Below, in pieces: positions 17,467-26,449 of a DNA stretch of 64,000 bases. The DNA is from Mammaliicoccus sp. Marseille-Q6498. GTDB lineage: Bacteria; Bacillota; Bacilli; Staphylococcales; Staphylococcaceae. The notes beneath the pieces were generated by a model. That model did not search any database, was not told the origin of the DNA, and worked only from the letters and a program-made list of their open reading frames with translations. Both the position numbers and the translations under genes were made by a program. The stretch lies in NCBI RefSeq assembly GCF_946151045.1, contig NZ_CAMGYY010000002.1, positions 186,001-250,000 of the forward strand. Reading direction: 5' to 3'. Within the stretch, counting starts at the first letter, position 1, and each line of letters begins with the position of its first letter.

Positions 17467-18217
17467 AAAAAGAATGCCTGTATTTTTTCAAGATCATATA
17501 ACAAATGAAGTGGTCTATTCGGTGGACGGATTAAAAGTAAGAGGCCTGTTAATGTCTCCACACGCTGAAGTAAAGAGAATCGTTGTTTATTTGCGCGGTG
17601 GTAAAGGACAAGTAGGGAGAGTGCGACCTGCAAGAATGGCACAATTCAAAAATGAAAACACCGTTGTATTTGCGCCATATTATAGAGGAAGTAATGGTAG
17701 TGAAGGTAGAGATCATTTCTGTGGAGATGATTTAAATGATGTTATTATTGGTATTCATATTTTAAAAGCGCAATATCCTGACATTCCAGTTCATATGATA
17801 GGTTTTTCAAGAGGTGGTATTCAAGGCTTGCTTACTTACCAAACAGTACAAGCGACAAGTTATATAATATGGGGAGGCGTAACAGATATGCTCATGATGT
17901 ACAATGAGCGTATAGAACTCCGTAGTATGTTACGACGTATGATTGGTCACCCGAAAAAACAACGCGAAAAATATGAACAAAGAAATGCGATAAAAGATAT
18001 TCATGAAGATAGCCCACCAGTACTGATTGTACATGGAGACCATGATCAACAAGTAAACATCAATATGGCTTACCATTTAGAAGAACATTTAAAAAAAGAA
18101 CAAGTAAAATATAAAACGATTTATGAAAAAGGGGAAGGTCATGTATTTCGTCCCGCAGTTGAAAAAGAAACGTTACAACAAATTCATAGTTGGATGGATG
18201 AATGTGAGCAAAAATAA
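17444..18217 (+). CDS. Alpha/beta hydrolase, prolyl-oligopeptidase-like
   Basis: 257 residues from the ATG at 17444, overlapping the end of ytkD by 23 nt behind GAAAGGA; a GTG at 17429 or an ATG at 17474 are alternatives. The catalytic triad is recognisable: nucleophile elbow IGFSRGG (Ser about residue 125), acid in VHGDHDQQ and His in EGHVFRP. YYRGSNGSEGRDHFCGDD resembles the S9/dipeptidyl-peptidase-like esterase group. The substrate is unknown. Confidence 0.82.
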   Translation: MNLDFLSRKRMPVFFQDHITNEVVYSVDGLKVRGLLMSPHAEVKRIVVYLRGGKGQVGRVRPARMAQFKNENTVVFAPYYRGSNGSEGRDHFCGDDLNDVIIGIHILKAQYPDIPVHMIGFSRGGIQGLLTYQTVQATSYIIWGGVTDMLMMYNERIELRSMLRRMIGHPKKQREKYEQRNAIKDIHEDSPPVLIVHGDHDQQVNINMAYHLEEHLKKEQVKYKTIYEKGEGHVFRPAVEKETLQQIHSWMDECEQK

Positions 18218-18221
18218 ATAG

Positions 18222-18259
18222 AATAAAAAAAGTCTGGCGCAATGTCCAGACTTTTTTAT
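18222..18259. terminator. Bidirectional terminator before pckA
   Basis: AAAAAAAGTCTGG-cgcaatg-TCCAGACTTTTTT lies between the convergent hydrolase and pckA genes. Confidence 0.9.
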
Positions 18260-19858
18260 TTAACCATTGTATAAGAATCCGCCTTCTTCTTGAATATGCA
18301 TTGAAGATTCGCCGAATTTGCTGAAGTTTTCTTTAAATTTTTTAGCTAATTTATGTGCTTTTTCGTCGTAAGCGTCTGATGAAACCCAAGTGTTTCTAGG
18401 GTACAGTATTTCTGATGGAACGCCTGAAACATGTGTTGGAATGCTTAATCCAAATATTTCATCTTGTACAAATTCAGAGTTTTTAATTTCTCCGCTTATT
18501 GCACGACGAATCATAGAACGTGTATGTTTTAAGTCCATTCTTGAACCGACTCCGTATTCTCCGCCAGTCCAACCTGTGTTTACGAGATAAACATCTACAT
18601 CATGTTCATCAATTAATTGTCCTAATAGCTCTGCATATTTTGTAGCATGTAATGGTAAGAAAGGTGAACCGAAACAAGTTGAGAATACAGGTTGAGGACT
18701 TGTAACGCCTCTTTCAGTACCAGCTAATTTAGATGTGAAACCACTTAAGAAATGGTACATTGCTTGTGATTTATTTAATTTAGAAATTGGAGGTAATACG
18801 CCAAATGCATCTGCTGTTAAGAAAATGATTGTATTAGGGTGACCAGCAATAGATGGTGTTACAATGTTGTCTATAAAATCTATTGGATACGCCGCACGTG
18901 TATTTTCAGTTAATGAAGTATCTTCGTAATCAACTGCTCCACATGGTTTTACGCCAACATTTTCTAAAACTGTACCATAACGTATAGCATCAAAAATTTG
19001 TGGTTCTTTTTCGCGACTTAAGCTCACAGTTTTTGCGTAACATCCGCCTTCAATATTGAACACACCATTTTTATTCCAACCATGTTCATCGTCACCGATA
19101 AGCTTTCTGTTTGGATCAGCTGATAAAGTTGTTTTACCAGTTCCTGATAAACCGAAGAATAGGGCAACATCTTTATTGTAACCAACGTTTGCTGAACAAT
19201 GCATGCTCATGATTCCTTTTTTAGGTAAAAGGTAGTTCATAACTGAGAAAATACCTTTTTTCATTTCTCCTGCATATTCTGTACCACCGATTAAAATGAC
19301 ACGGTGTTTAAATGATGTAATAATGAAAGTTTCTGAATTCGTGCCATCTGTGCTAGGATTTGCTTTAAATCCTGGTGCGCTTATAACAGTGAAATTAGGA
19401 TCAATATTGAGTGCTTCTTCTTTAGTTTCTGGTCGAATAAACATGTTTTGTGCGAAGAGATTATGCCAAGGTAACTCGTTAATTACACGTAAATCCAATC
19501 GTGTTGATTCGTCAGCTCCTGCATATCCATTGAAGACATAAAGTTGTGATTTTTGGTTTAAATAGTCAATAACTTGATCATATAAATTCAAGAAGTAATG
19601 TTCTGAAATAGGTTGATTAACTGAACCCCAATCTATATCTTGTTCAGTGTCTTCTTCTTTGACTATGAATTTGTCTTTAGGAGAACGACCGGTATATTTA
19701 CCAGTTTCCATTCTGATTGCTCCGGACTCCGTTAATTCACCTTCACCTGTTTCAAGAATGTGACGATATAATTCTGTTCTAGAAAGTTGTTTGTGCGTAG
19801 TTTCCTTGTTAAGAAGGTTAGTTAGTTCTGTAGATTCTGTAATTGACTGTATTGCCAT
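18260..19858 (-). CDS. pckA: Phosphoenolpyruvate carboxykinase (ATP)
   Basis: 532 residues, the usual ATP-dependent PEPCK length. It converts oxaloacetate and ATP to PEP and CO2 and opens gluconeogenesis. The kinase-1a P-loop [14 protein letters not shown] (about residue 240), the metal site ([10 protein letters not shown]) and the active-site stretch [12 protein letters not shown] are intact. The upstream region carries a promoter, a candidate cre site and a long inverted repeat, so catabolite control is likely. It is divergent from metK. Confidence 0.97.
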   Translation of the reverse strand: MAIQSITESTELTNLLNKETTHKQLSRTELYRHILETGEGELTESGAIRMETGKYTGRSPKDKFIVKEEDTEQDIDWGSVNQPISEHYFLNLYDQVIDYLNQKSQLYVFNGYAGADESTRLDLRVINELPWHNLFAQNMFIRPETKEEALNIDPNFTVISAPGFKANPSTDGTNSETFIITSFKHRVILIGGTEYAGEMKKGIFSVMNYLLPKKGIMSMHCSANVGYNKDVALFFGLSGTGKTTLSADPNRKLIGDDEHGWNKNGVFNIEGGCYAKTVSLSREKEPQIFDAIRYGTVLENVGVKPCGAVDYEDTSLTENTRAAYPIDFIDNIVTPSIAGHPNTIIFLTADAFGVLPPISKLNKSQAMYHFLSGFTSKLAGTERGVTSPQPVFSTCFGSPFLPLHATKYAELLGQLIDEHDVDVYLVNTGWTGGEYGVGSRMDLKHTRSMIRRAISGEIKNSEFVQDEIFGLSIPTHVSGVPSEILYPRNTWVSSDAYDEKAHKLAKKFKENFSKFGESSMHIQEEGGFLYNG

Positions 19859-19889
19859 AAATGACGACCCCCATGTCTAATATTAGTAG

Positions 19890-19903
19890 TGTAAGCATTT
19901 TCA
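19890..19903. promoter_or_regulatory. Candidate cre site of pckA
   Basis: TGTAAGCATTTTCA fits TGWAANCGNTNWCA with a single mismatch (CG read as CA). It lies just downstream of the pckA -10, where CcpA would block elongation. Confidence 0.5.
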
Positions 19904-19907
19904 TGGG

Positions 19908-19945
19908 ATTAGTATAACACATTGAAATATATAGTCTATACTAAT
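19908..19945 (-). promoter_or_regulatory. pckA promoter framed by an inverted repeat
   Basis: Arms ATTAGTATA (19908-19916) and TATACTAAT (19937-19945), 20 bp apart. On the minus strand the first arm supplies the -10 TATACT and the second overlaps a weak -35 (TAGACT, 16 nt spacer). A repressor binding both arms would cover the promoter. Confidence 0.5.
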
Positions 19946-19996
19946 GGGGGAATTTATTGTTAAAAATTTATGACATTTGAATTGTATTGTGTTGGA

Positions 19997-20025
19997 TTGA
20001 CATAATCTAAAAACTTTAGTATCAT
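19997..20025 (+). promoter_or_regulatory. Sigma-A promoter of the metK leader
   Basis: TTGACA, 17 nt spacer, TATCAT; transcription would start about 10 nt before the S-box aptamer. Confidence 0.8.
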
Positions 20026-20040
20026 CGTTTTTGACGGATT

Positions 20041-20155
20041 CTCTTATCCTGAGTGGTGGAGGGACATGGACCCAATGAAACCCAGCAACCTCTTTCAATT
20101 TATGAAAGAAAGGTGCCAAACCGTTTGCAGACCAATATTGTCTGAACGATAAGAG
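20041..20155 (+). promoter_or_regulatory. SAM-I (S-box) riboswitch aptamer
   Basis: P1 arms CTCTTATC (20041-20048) and GATAAGAG (20148-20155), with the core GAGTGGTGGAGGGACATGGA, CCCAATGAAACCCAGCAACC and AAAGGTGCCAAA. SAM binding favours the downstream terminator and shuts off metK. Confidence 0.96.
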
Positions 20156-20168
20156 CGAATGGACAGGT

Positions 20169-20209
20169 GTGCCTTCTCTCTATTATTTTTTGGGGAGAAG
20201 GCACTTTTT
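20169..20209 (+). terminator. Riboswitch-controlled terminator of metK
   Basis: GTGCCTTCTC / GAGAAGGCAC arms followed by five Ts, directly after the S-box aptamer. Confidence 0.9.
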
Positions 20210-20258
20210 ATTTGCACTGAGGTAGAGACCGTACAACATAATTTAAAGGAGATTTTTT

Positions 20259-21452
20259 ATGCCAAAGAATAGAAGACTCTTCACATCTGAATCAGTAACA
20301 GAAGGACACCCAGATAAAATTGCGGACCAAATTTCTGATGCAATTTTAGACGAATTATTAAAAGGTGATCCTAAGGCTAGAGTCGCTTGTGAAACGACAG
20401 TAACAACAGGTATGGCTTTAATTGCAGGTGAAATATCTACTTCAACTTACGTGGATATTCCTAAAGTTGTAAGACAAACTGTAAAAGATATAGGATACAC
20501 TAGAGCAAAGTATGGTTATGATTTCCAAACTATGGCGATATTAACAGCAATAGATGAACAATCAGCAGACATAGCTCAAGGTGTAGATTGTGCGTTAGAA
20601 GATAGAGACGATTTAACAGATAGAGAAATTGAATCAATAGGCGCTGGAGACCAAGGTTTAATGTTTGGTTATGCAACTAATGAAACAGAAACATATATGC
20701 CGTTACCAATTTACTTATCTCATCAACTTTCTAAACGTTTAACAGACGTTCGTAAAGATGGCACGCTTGATTATTTAAGACCTGATGGAAAAACTCAAGT
20801 AACGATTGAATATGATGAAAATGATAAGCCAGTAAGAGTAGATACAATTGTTATTTCATCACAACATCATGAAAAAATAGATTTAGAACAAATTCAACAA
20901 GACATTAAAGATCATGTTATATACCCAATCGTACCTAAAGCATTACTTGATGATGAAACAAAATTCTTCATTAACCCAACTGGTAGATTTGTTATCGGTG
21001 GGCCACAAGGTGATGCAGGTTTAACAGGAAGAAAAATCATCGTAGATACTTATGGTGGTTACGCTAGACATGGCGGCGGTTGTTTCAGTGGTAAAGACCC
21101 TACTAAAGTTGATAGATCTGGTGCTTATGCAGCTAGATATGTCGCGAAAAATATCGTAGCAAGTGGTCTTGCCGAAAAATGTGAAGTTCAATTTGCTTAT
21201 GCAATTGGGGTTGCACAACCTGTTTCAATATCAGTTGATACATTTGGAACGGGTAAAGTTGGAGAAGATGTTTTAGTAGAGAAAATTAGAGAATTATTTG
21301 ATTTAAGACCTGCTGGCATCATTCAAATGTTAAATTTAAGACAACCAATTTATAAAAAAACAGCGGCTTATGGACATTTCGGTAGAACAGATGTTCAATT
21401 ACCATGGGAAGAACTTGATAAAGTAGAATTATTAAAAGACCTTGTAAAATAA
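20259..21452 (+). CDS. metK: S-adenosylmethionine synthetase
   Basis: 397 residues, full length. It makes SAM from methionine and ATP. Family motifs: [20 protein letters not shown] at the N-terminus, [15 protein letters not shown] near residue 128 and [19 protein letters not shown] near residue 271. AAAGGAG precedes the ATG. It is a single-gene unit under S-box control with its own promoter and terminator, divergent from pckA. Confidence 0.98.
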   Translation: MPKNRRLFTSESVTEGHPDKIADQISDAILDELLKGDPKARVACETTVTTGMALIAGEISTSTYVDIPKVVRQTVKDIGYTRAKYGYDFQTMAILTAIDEQSADIAQGVDCALEDRDDLTDREIESIGAGDQGLMFGYATNETETYMPLPIYLSHQLSKRLTDVRKDGTLDYLRPDGKTQVTIEYDENDKPVRVDTIVISSQHHEKIDLEQIQQDIKDHVIYPIVPKALLDDETKFFINPTGRFVIGGPQGDAGLTGRKIIVDTYGGYARHGGGCFSGKDPTKVDRSGAYAARYVAKNIVASGLAEKCEVQFAYAIGVAQPVSISVDTFGTGKVGEDVLVEKIRELFDLRPAGIIQMLNLRQPIYKKTAAYGHFGRTDVQLPWEELDKVELLKDLVK

Positions 21453-21460
21453 TTTTTCAT

Positions 21461-21509
21461 TATGCTCTGCAAAAAGTGTAACAAAATTCATTTCTTGCAG
21501 GGCTTTTAT
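21461..21509 (+). terminator. Terminator after metK
   Basis: GCTCTGCAAAAA ... TTTCTTGCAGGGC with a short T-run. Confidence 0.7.
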
Positions 21510-21685
21510 TATGATTTTTATCGAATAAGGAGTAAAGTGTGAAATAATAACAAAAAAGTTAGAAGTATTTTAGAAATTGTAAAATAAGCATAAATAAATA
21601 AAGATTATTACAGTTAAATACTGAATTTCTTTAGAATTTTTACTATAATAGATTTAATACATACGAAAGGGAGAGATTAGCAAAT

Positions 21686-22597
21686 ATGGGTCAATTAGAA
21701 CCGATTCATTATGGTTTAATCGCAGCAGTTGTCATTGCGATAATATTTATCATATTATTTTTCATTGCGTTAAGGCAAAAGAAAAAATCATTGTCTAAAA
21801 TTCAAGAATCTCACGAGCAACAAAGTGAGTCACTTAAATCAGAACACAAAGAGAAATTAGATCACGAAAGAGTAGAAAACAAAAAAGTTTTAACAAAGCA
21901 AAAAGAGGAGCATCAAGAAGAAATTTCTCAAAAAGAAAGAGAAATTGACTCATTAAAGGTGTTTTCTAAGAATGAAGGGGAATATATAACAGATAGACAT
22001 TTATTAGAGTTACGAGATCAACTCGTAAATGATCGTAGAATAAGACCTGAAGATATGCACATTATGGCAAACATTTTTATGCCTAAAGATCCTTTAGGTA
22101 AAATTCGCCAAGTAGATCATTTAGTCCTTACTAGAACAGGTATTTACGTTATTGATTCGAACTTAGTAAGTGGTCATATTTATCATGGTATAACAGAACA
22201 GCAGTTTAATGATTTTCCGGTATTAGGACAAGTATTCGAAACGTTGGATTTAAATCCAAACAAAGAACAAACGTTACTACTAGAAAGACAATCTAATAAA
22301 AAAACTGCAGCATTCCATTCTTACACTGATAAAGTTAAAGAAGTTGATGAAACGACTGAAGAGATTCAAAGACAACTTGAGCTTAAATATACACCAACAC
22401 CAATTATTTATTTCCATCCACATGAAGTGAGTGAAGCAACAATAAGTAATTACTCACAAGATCCTAACATTAAAGTATTGGTTGGAGAAAAACAATTACA
22501 ACACTTCTTTAATAAATTTGTCTTCCATGGCCGATTCCAATATAGTGTGGAAGACTTAGAACGCATTATGGACGAAATTGAAAAGTTTAATCCATAA
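21686..22597 (+). CDS. Membrane-anchored coiled-coil protein with NERD-like domain
   Basis: 303 residues. One N-terminal membrane helix (about residues 9-30), a highly charged coiled coil (about 32-92) and a C-terminal globular domain. The segment KIRQVDHLVLTRTGIYVIDS (about 141-160) matches the NERD nuclease-related core, in which an Asp on one strand is followed by an E/D-x-K motif. Here the Asp is kept, but the E-x-K position reads DSN, so nuclease activity is doubtful. It stands as a single gene with its own terminator. It is conserved next to metK in staphylococci as far as I recall; function unknown. Confidence 0.75.
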   Translation: MGQLEPIHYGLIAAVVIAIIFIILFFIALRQKKKSLSKIQESHEQQSESLKSEHKEKLDHERVENKKVLTKQKEEHQEEISQKEREIDSLKVFSKNEGEYITDRHLLELRDQLVNDRRIRPEDMHIMANIFMPKDPLGKIRQVDHLVLTRTGIYVIDSNLVSGHIYHGITEQQFNDFPVLGQVFETLDLNPNKEQTLLLERQSNKKTAAFHSYTDKVKEVDETTEEIQRQLELKYTPTPIIYFHPHEVSEATISNYSQDPNIKVLVGEKQLQHFFNKFVFHGRFQYSVEDLERIMDEIEKFNP

Positions 22598-22602
22598 TAT
22601 TT

Positions 22603-22634
22603 CAGCGCTGCAGATGATGTAGCGCTGTTTTTTT
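22603..22634 (+). terminator. Terminator after the NERD-like gene
   Basis: CAGCGCT ... AGCGCTG followed by seven Ts. Confidence 0.85.
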
Positions 22635-22660
22635 ATAAAAATAAAAAGGTGGTTTTATTA

Positions 22661-24043
22661 ATGAGTAAAAAACAATTTGAAGTTAAAAATCCAGCAACTG
22701 GTGAAGTAGTTGAAACATTAAATATCAACAGTGAAGATGAAATTAATGAAAAAATTGAACGATCATTTGAAGCTTTTCAAAGTTTTAAAAAGACGACTGC
22801 TCATGAACGAAGTGCATTACTTTATAAATGGAGAGAACTTATTTTAGAAAATGTAGATGAAATAGCATTAACGATGACTAAAGAAAGTGGTAAACCTTTA
22901 AAAGAATCAAAAGGTGAAGTTAAATACGCAACAGACTATATTCTTTGGTTTGCTGAAGAAGCAAAAAGAACTTACGGTAGAACAATACCAGAACATGTTG
23001 AGAATAAAAGATTAATCGTAACGAGAGCACCAGTAGGCGTTGTAGCAAGCATTACACCTTGGAACTTTCCAGCAGCAATGATGACAAGAAAAGCAGCACC
23101 AGCATTAGCGGCAGGTTGTACTTTTATATGTAAACCAGCACAAGATACACCTTTAACGACTATGAAATTTGTAGATTTAGCACATGAAGCGGGATTTGAT
23201 AAAGATGTGATTCAATATGTAAATGGCTCAGGAAAAGACGTAGGTAAAATATTTACGAGTCATCCACTCATTTCTAAAATTACGTATACAGGTTCAACAA
23301 CAGTTGGTAAACAATTGATGGAACAATCTAGTTCAACACTCAAAAAAATAACTTTAGAACTTGGTGGACATGCGCCACTGATCGTACATGAAGATGCTGA
23401 TATTGAAAAAGCAGTGAATGGAACAATAGCATCCAAATTTAGAAATGCAGGACAAACGTGTGTATGTGCAAACAGAATATATGTCCATGAATCTATTAAA
23501 GATGATTTTGAAAAAGCATTAAAATCTGCAGTAAATGATTTAAAAGTAGGTAATGGAGAAGATGAAACAACAGATATTGGCCCAGTCATAAATGTTGATG
23601 GCTTTGAAAAAATCAAATCTCACATTGAAGATGCAGAGAGTAAAGGTGCACGAATTGTGACTGGTGGGGAAAGCTATAAAGACGGTGGATATTTCATAAC
23701 ACCGACTGTTTTATCAGATGTTACAGATGACATGAAAATTATGGAAGAAGAAACATTTGGACCTGTTGCACCAATACAAACTTATAAAAATTTAGACGAT
23801 GTCATTAGAAAAGCAAACGATACACCATTCGGTCTTGCGGCATATTTCTTTACAGAGAACTATAGTACTGGTGTACAATTGTATGAGAACTTAGATTATG
23901 GTGTAGTCGGATGGAACGATGGTGGCCCAAGTGCAGCACATATTCCATTTGGTGGCATGAAAGAGAGTGGATTTGGTAGAGAAGGTGGTTCTGAAGGAAT
24001 TGAACCATATTTAGAAACCAAAGTTGTCTCAATTTTAGTCTAA
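22661..24043 (+). CDS. NAD(P)-dependent succinate-semialdehyde dehydrogenase family
   Basis: 460 residues of the aldehyde dehydrogenase superfamily. The cofactor region [20 protein letters not shown], the general-base strand TLELGGHAP and the catalytic Cys in [11 protein letters not shown] are all present. The [11 protein letters not shown] form and length fit the GabD-like (succinate-semialdehyde) branch, although the substrate is not proven. The ATG at 22661 follows AAAAAGGTGG; a GTG at 22649 overlaps that site. The aldo/keto reductase gene follows 27 nt later with its own GGAGG, so the two probably form an aldehyde-handling operon. Confidence 0.88.
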   Translation: MSKKQFEVKNPATGEVVETLNINSEDEINEKIERSFEAFQSFKKTTAHERSALLYKWRELILENVDEIALTMTKESGKPLKESKGEVKYATDYILWFAEEAKRTYGRTIPEHVENKRLIVTRAPVGVVASITPWNFPAAMMTRKAAPALAAGCTFICKPAQDTPLTTMKFVDLAHEAGFDKDVIQYVNGSGKDVGKIFTSHPLISKITYTGSTTVGKQLMEQSSSTLKKITLELGGHAPLIVHEDADIEKAVNGTIASKFRNAGQTCVCANRIYVHESIKDDFEKALKSAVNDLKVGNGEDETTDIGPVINVDGFEKIKSHIEDAESKGARIVTGGESYKDGGYFITPTVLSDVTDDMKIMEEETFGPVAPIQTYKNLDDVIRKANDTPFGLAAYFFTENYSTGVQLYENLDYGVVGWNDGGPSAAHIPFGGMKESGFGREGGSEGIEPYLETKVVSILV

Positions 24044-24070
24044 GTAATGCAAACTCCAGGAGGAATTTAA

Positions 24071-24913
24071 ATGGCACAGAAATTAATCGAATTTTACAAT
24101 GGTAACACGATACCTGCATTAGGATTAGGTACTTATAGAGTTGAAAATAACGACGAATGTAGAGCATCAGTCGAACACGCTATTAAAAGTGGCTACCGAC
24201 ATATTGATACTGCAAAAGTATATGAAAATGAAGAAAAAGTTGGCCAAGGTATAAAAGACGGATTAGAAGCAACTGGTTTAAAAAGAGAAGATTTATTCAT
24301 TACAACGAAACTTTGGATGGCTGATTTCGGTCGTGAAAATGTACAAAAAGCATATGAAACTTCATTAGAAAAATTAGGCTTAGACTATGTAGATTTATAT
24401 TTAATACATTGGCCAGGTCAAGATAAAGACTTAATTATTGAAACTTGGAAAGCTATGGAAGTTTTATATAACGAAGGTAAAGTGAAAAATATTGGCGTAA
24501 GTAATTTCAATGTTGACCATTTAGAAAATTTATTACAAGAAACATCAATCAAACCTGTAATAAACCAAATTGAATGTCATCCTTACTTAATTCAAAAAGA
24601 ATTAAGAACATATTTAGAAGCACAAAAAATAGTAGCACAATCTTGGTCACCACTTATGAACGGCCAAATTTTAGAAGATGAAGTCGTTAAAGAAATAGCT
24701 GATGAATTAGGTAAAACACCAGCACAAGTTATCATCAGATGGAATATAGATGAAAATATTGTCGTTATACCAAAATCAGTTACACCAAGTAGAATTGAAG
24801 AGAATATCAATGTATTTGACTTCGAATTATCTGAAGATCAATTATCAAGATTGAACGCATTAAATAAAGACGAAAGAATTGGACCAGATCCTGGTGAATT
24901 TACAGGAAAATAG
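24071..24913 (+). CDS. Aldo/keto reductase
   Basis: 280 residues of a TIM-barrel AKR. The tetrad is recognisable: Asp in HIDTAKVYENE with the acid Tyr, Lys in FITTKLW and His in YLIHWPG. The NADPH site near the C-terminus (VIPKSVTPSRIEEN) is intact. It reduces carbonyls to alcohols; close relatives act on 2,5-diketogluconate, glyoxal or methylglyoxal. Co-directional with the aldehyde dehydrogenase. The downstream terminator is split by repeat element B. Confidence 0.9.
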   Translation: MAQKLIEFYNGNTIPALGLGTYRVENNDECRASVEHAIKSGYRHIDTAKVYENEEKVGQGIKDGLEATGLKREDLFITTKLWMADFGRENVQKAYETSLEKLGLDYVDLYLIHWPGQDKDLIIETWKAMEVLYNEGKVKNIGVSNFNVDHLENLLQETSIKPVINQIECHPYLIQKELRTYLEAQKIVAQSWSPLMNGQILEDEVVKEIADELGKTPAQVIIRWNIDENIVVIPKSVTPSRIEENINVFDFELSEDQLSRLNALNKDERIGPDPGEFTGK

Positions 24914-24919
24914 AAAGTA

Positions 24920-24949
24920 AAAGAGCTGAGACGTGAATGTCTCAGCTCT
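24920..24949 (+). terminator. Terminator, left copy flanking repeat element B
   Basis: Hairpin AGAGCTGAGAC ... GTCTCAGCTCT just after the aldo/keto reductase gene. This 30-bp block is repeated exactly at 25320-25349. Confidence 0.85.
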
Positions 24950-25319
24950 CAGACTGCCGACAAAGTCACTTAAAGTGGAGTTGTTGGCAGTTTTTTTGCT
25001 CTAACGGGATTGTTTTAAATTTCTTTCACGTTAGAATTTCTAAGGGGATTGTTTTCTCAGTCTTTCCCGTTAGAGCTGAAAAAGACCTGTTTTAGATGTG
25101 ATATTACACTTTTTTACAATCAAAATAACTCTAAGGGGATTGTTTCAGATTTCTTTCACGTTAGAAATTCTAAGGAGATTGTTTTCTCAGTCTTTCCCGT
25201 TAGAACAAAAAGTCCGATTAAAAACGAGACGCCTGAGGGAATAGTACAAGTCGAAGACTACAGGCTGAGACTGTACCCTAGGCAAGCGAGTTTTTAAGCG
25301 GTTATGTTTATCTACAAAC
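24950..25319 (-). repeat. Composite repeat element B (inverted orientation)
   Basis: About 370 bp, opposite orientation to A, C and D. Its outer module (25211-25318, read leftwards) has TTTGTAGATAAACATAACCG and the same foldable core, with one outer arm changed to AACCGCTTAAAAAC. The cargo is the CTAACG/CGTTAG type shared with A, including AAGTGTAATATCACATCTAA and ACAGGTCTTTTTCAGCTC. The opposite end (24950-24994) is the CTGCCAACAA ... TTTAAGTGACTTTGTCGGCAG hairpin module. Confidence 0.85.
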
Positions 25320-25349
25320 AAAGAGCTGAGACGTGAATGTCTCAGCTCT
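25320..25349. terminator. Terminator, right copy flanking repeat element B
   Basis: Exact 30-bp copy of the block at 24920-24949, here followed by five Ts. It lies against the crcB stop and may serve both strands. Confidence 0.85.
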
Positions 25350-25351
25350 TT

Positions 25352-25699
25352 TTATACATAATATCCAACTAAACAAGCACTGATAGACAATATAATAGTC
25401 ATAAGTAGATATATAACCATTTGTTTGTAAGATTTTAATAAATAGCGTTCATAAATTTCAAGAAAATGAGTAGAGAAGGTAGTATAACCTCCGCAAAATC
25501 CAATTGCGATCATTGCATAACTTTGTGTGTCGTTCTGAAGGAATTGTGCTGCTATACCGATCATAAAACTTCCTAGTATATTAACAATTAATGTTGCTAC
25601 TGGGAATGATGTGTTAAAAGTCTTTTTAACGATTTCATTTGTTAAATGTCTACATACTGCGCCAATGCCTGAACTTATCATAATGAATATGAGTGTCAT
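25352..25699 (-). CDS. crcB: Fluoride exporter CrcB/FluC
   Basis: 115 residues with four membrane segments, the normal size of a FluC subunit. Signature FCGGYTTFSTHFLE (about residues 73-86) carries the Phe and Thr residues lining the fluoride pore, and RHLTNE near residue 17 is the conserved polar start. FluC works as a dual-topology dimer; here it overlaps the neighbouring crcB homologue by 4 nt, so a heterodimer is likely. I saw no fluoride riboswitch upstream. Confidence 0.92.
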   Translation of the reverse strand: MTLIFIMISSGIGAVCRHLTNEIVKKTFNTSFPVATLIVNILGSFMIGIAAQFLQNDTQSYAMIAIGFCGGYTTFSTHFLEIYERYLLKSYKQMVIYLLMTIILSISACLVGYYV

Positions 25700-26061
25700 G
25701 ATTGAATGGATCCTTTCTTATATCCTATAGCCATAAAAGTAAATCCTAAAATCATACTTAATAAAATATATGCTATAGCTAATATAATTTGTCCGTTTTC
25801 TACTAAATGGACAATTTCTAAACTAAAGGATGAATAGGTTGTTAATGCACCGAGAAAACCGGTCGTGATCATTTTTTGAATATTTGGGTGTGCTTTAAAG
25901 TACTTAATAAAATATGTAGAAAATATGCCCATGAGTAATGCACCAACGATATTAACTAATAACGTTGCGAATGGAAATGTGTGATTTATAAACAGTAGGC
26001 TAGCTAAATATCTTAAACCGCCACCAATTGCGCCACCTACAAAAATAGAAATATATATCAT
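25696..26061 (-). CDS. crcB: Fluoride exporter CrcB/FluC, second subunit
   Basis: 121 residues from the ATG at 26061, preceded by GGAGGT; an in-frame start at 26073 has no site. Four membrane segments, GGAIGGGLRYLAS at the N-terminus and the pore motif FLGALTTYSSFSLE. Paired with the downstream homologue by a 4-nt overlap. It is separated from the upstream gene by a terminator, so the two crcB genes have their own promoter. Confidence 0.92.
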   Translation of the reverse strand: MIYISIFVGGAIGGGLRYLASLLFINHTFPFATLLVNIVGALLMGIFSTYFIKYFKAHPNIQKMITTGFLGALTTYSSFSLEIVHLVENGQIILAIAYILLSMILGFTFMAIGYKKGSIQS

Positions 26062-26080
26062 AAATACCTCCAAAATAAAA

Positions 26081-26100
26081 AGAGAAACCGGAGTTTCTCT
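26081..26100 (-). terminator. Terminator upstream of the crcB pair
   Basis: Perfect AGAGAAAC-CGGA-GTTTCTCT hairpin. On the minus strand it is followed by TTTTTATTTT, ending the gene at 26100-26402. Confidence 0.8.
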
Positions 26101-26402
26101 TAAATTATACCAAAGAATCTTATAATTATGATGATATGATAAATAATAACAATAAACAAAATAATTGGTAAGAACTTGTTGATTTTATTAATAATATTAT
26201 GATCTTCAGTTTGATATTTGATTGATTTATCAGTCGTTATAACTGCGATTAAAAGTAAAATACCATTTAAAATACTACTTATTAATACGAGTGATACTAA
26301 CGATCCGAACCAGGACTCCATAAGAGGATTTTGGGCACTTAAGAATAAACTGATAATAATAAGTACAACTGATATATAAAAATAGCGTCTCGCTTTATCC
26401 AT
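26100..26402 (-). CDS. Small integral membrane protein
   Basis: 100 residues from the ATG at 26402 behind TTGGAGG; the next upstream ATG lacks a site. Three hydrophobic segments (about residues 10-24, 36-56, 80-100) with a short polar loop TTDKSIKYQTEDHN. I do not recognise the family. It follows the MBL-fold gene, 48 nt away on the same strand, and ends at its own terminator. Confidence 0.6.
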   Translation of the reverse strand: MDKARRYFYISVVLIIISLFLSAQNPLMESWFGSLVSLVLISSILNGILLLIAVITTDKSIKYQTEDHNIINKINKFLPIILFIVIIYHIIIIIRFFGII

Positions 26403-26449
26403 GTTGGCCTCCAAAAAATTTCATATAATCGATTATATTACCATAAAAA

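Noticed and set aside
23260..23616. Minus-strand frame of 118 codons within the aldehyde dehydrogenase gene
   Set aside because: It is a shadow of a well-supported gene and has no initiation signal.
25049..25297. Protein-coding frame in repeat element B
   Set aside because: It is built of repeated palindromic DNA, has no SD, and is not shared by the other copies.
25352..26061. Fluoride riboswitch before crcB
   Set aside because: The short upstream region holds a terminator hairpin only, without the fluoride aptamer core.
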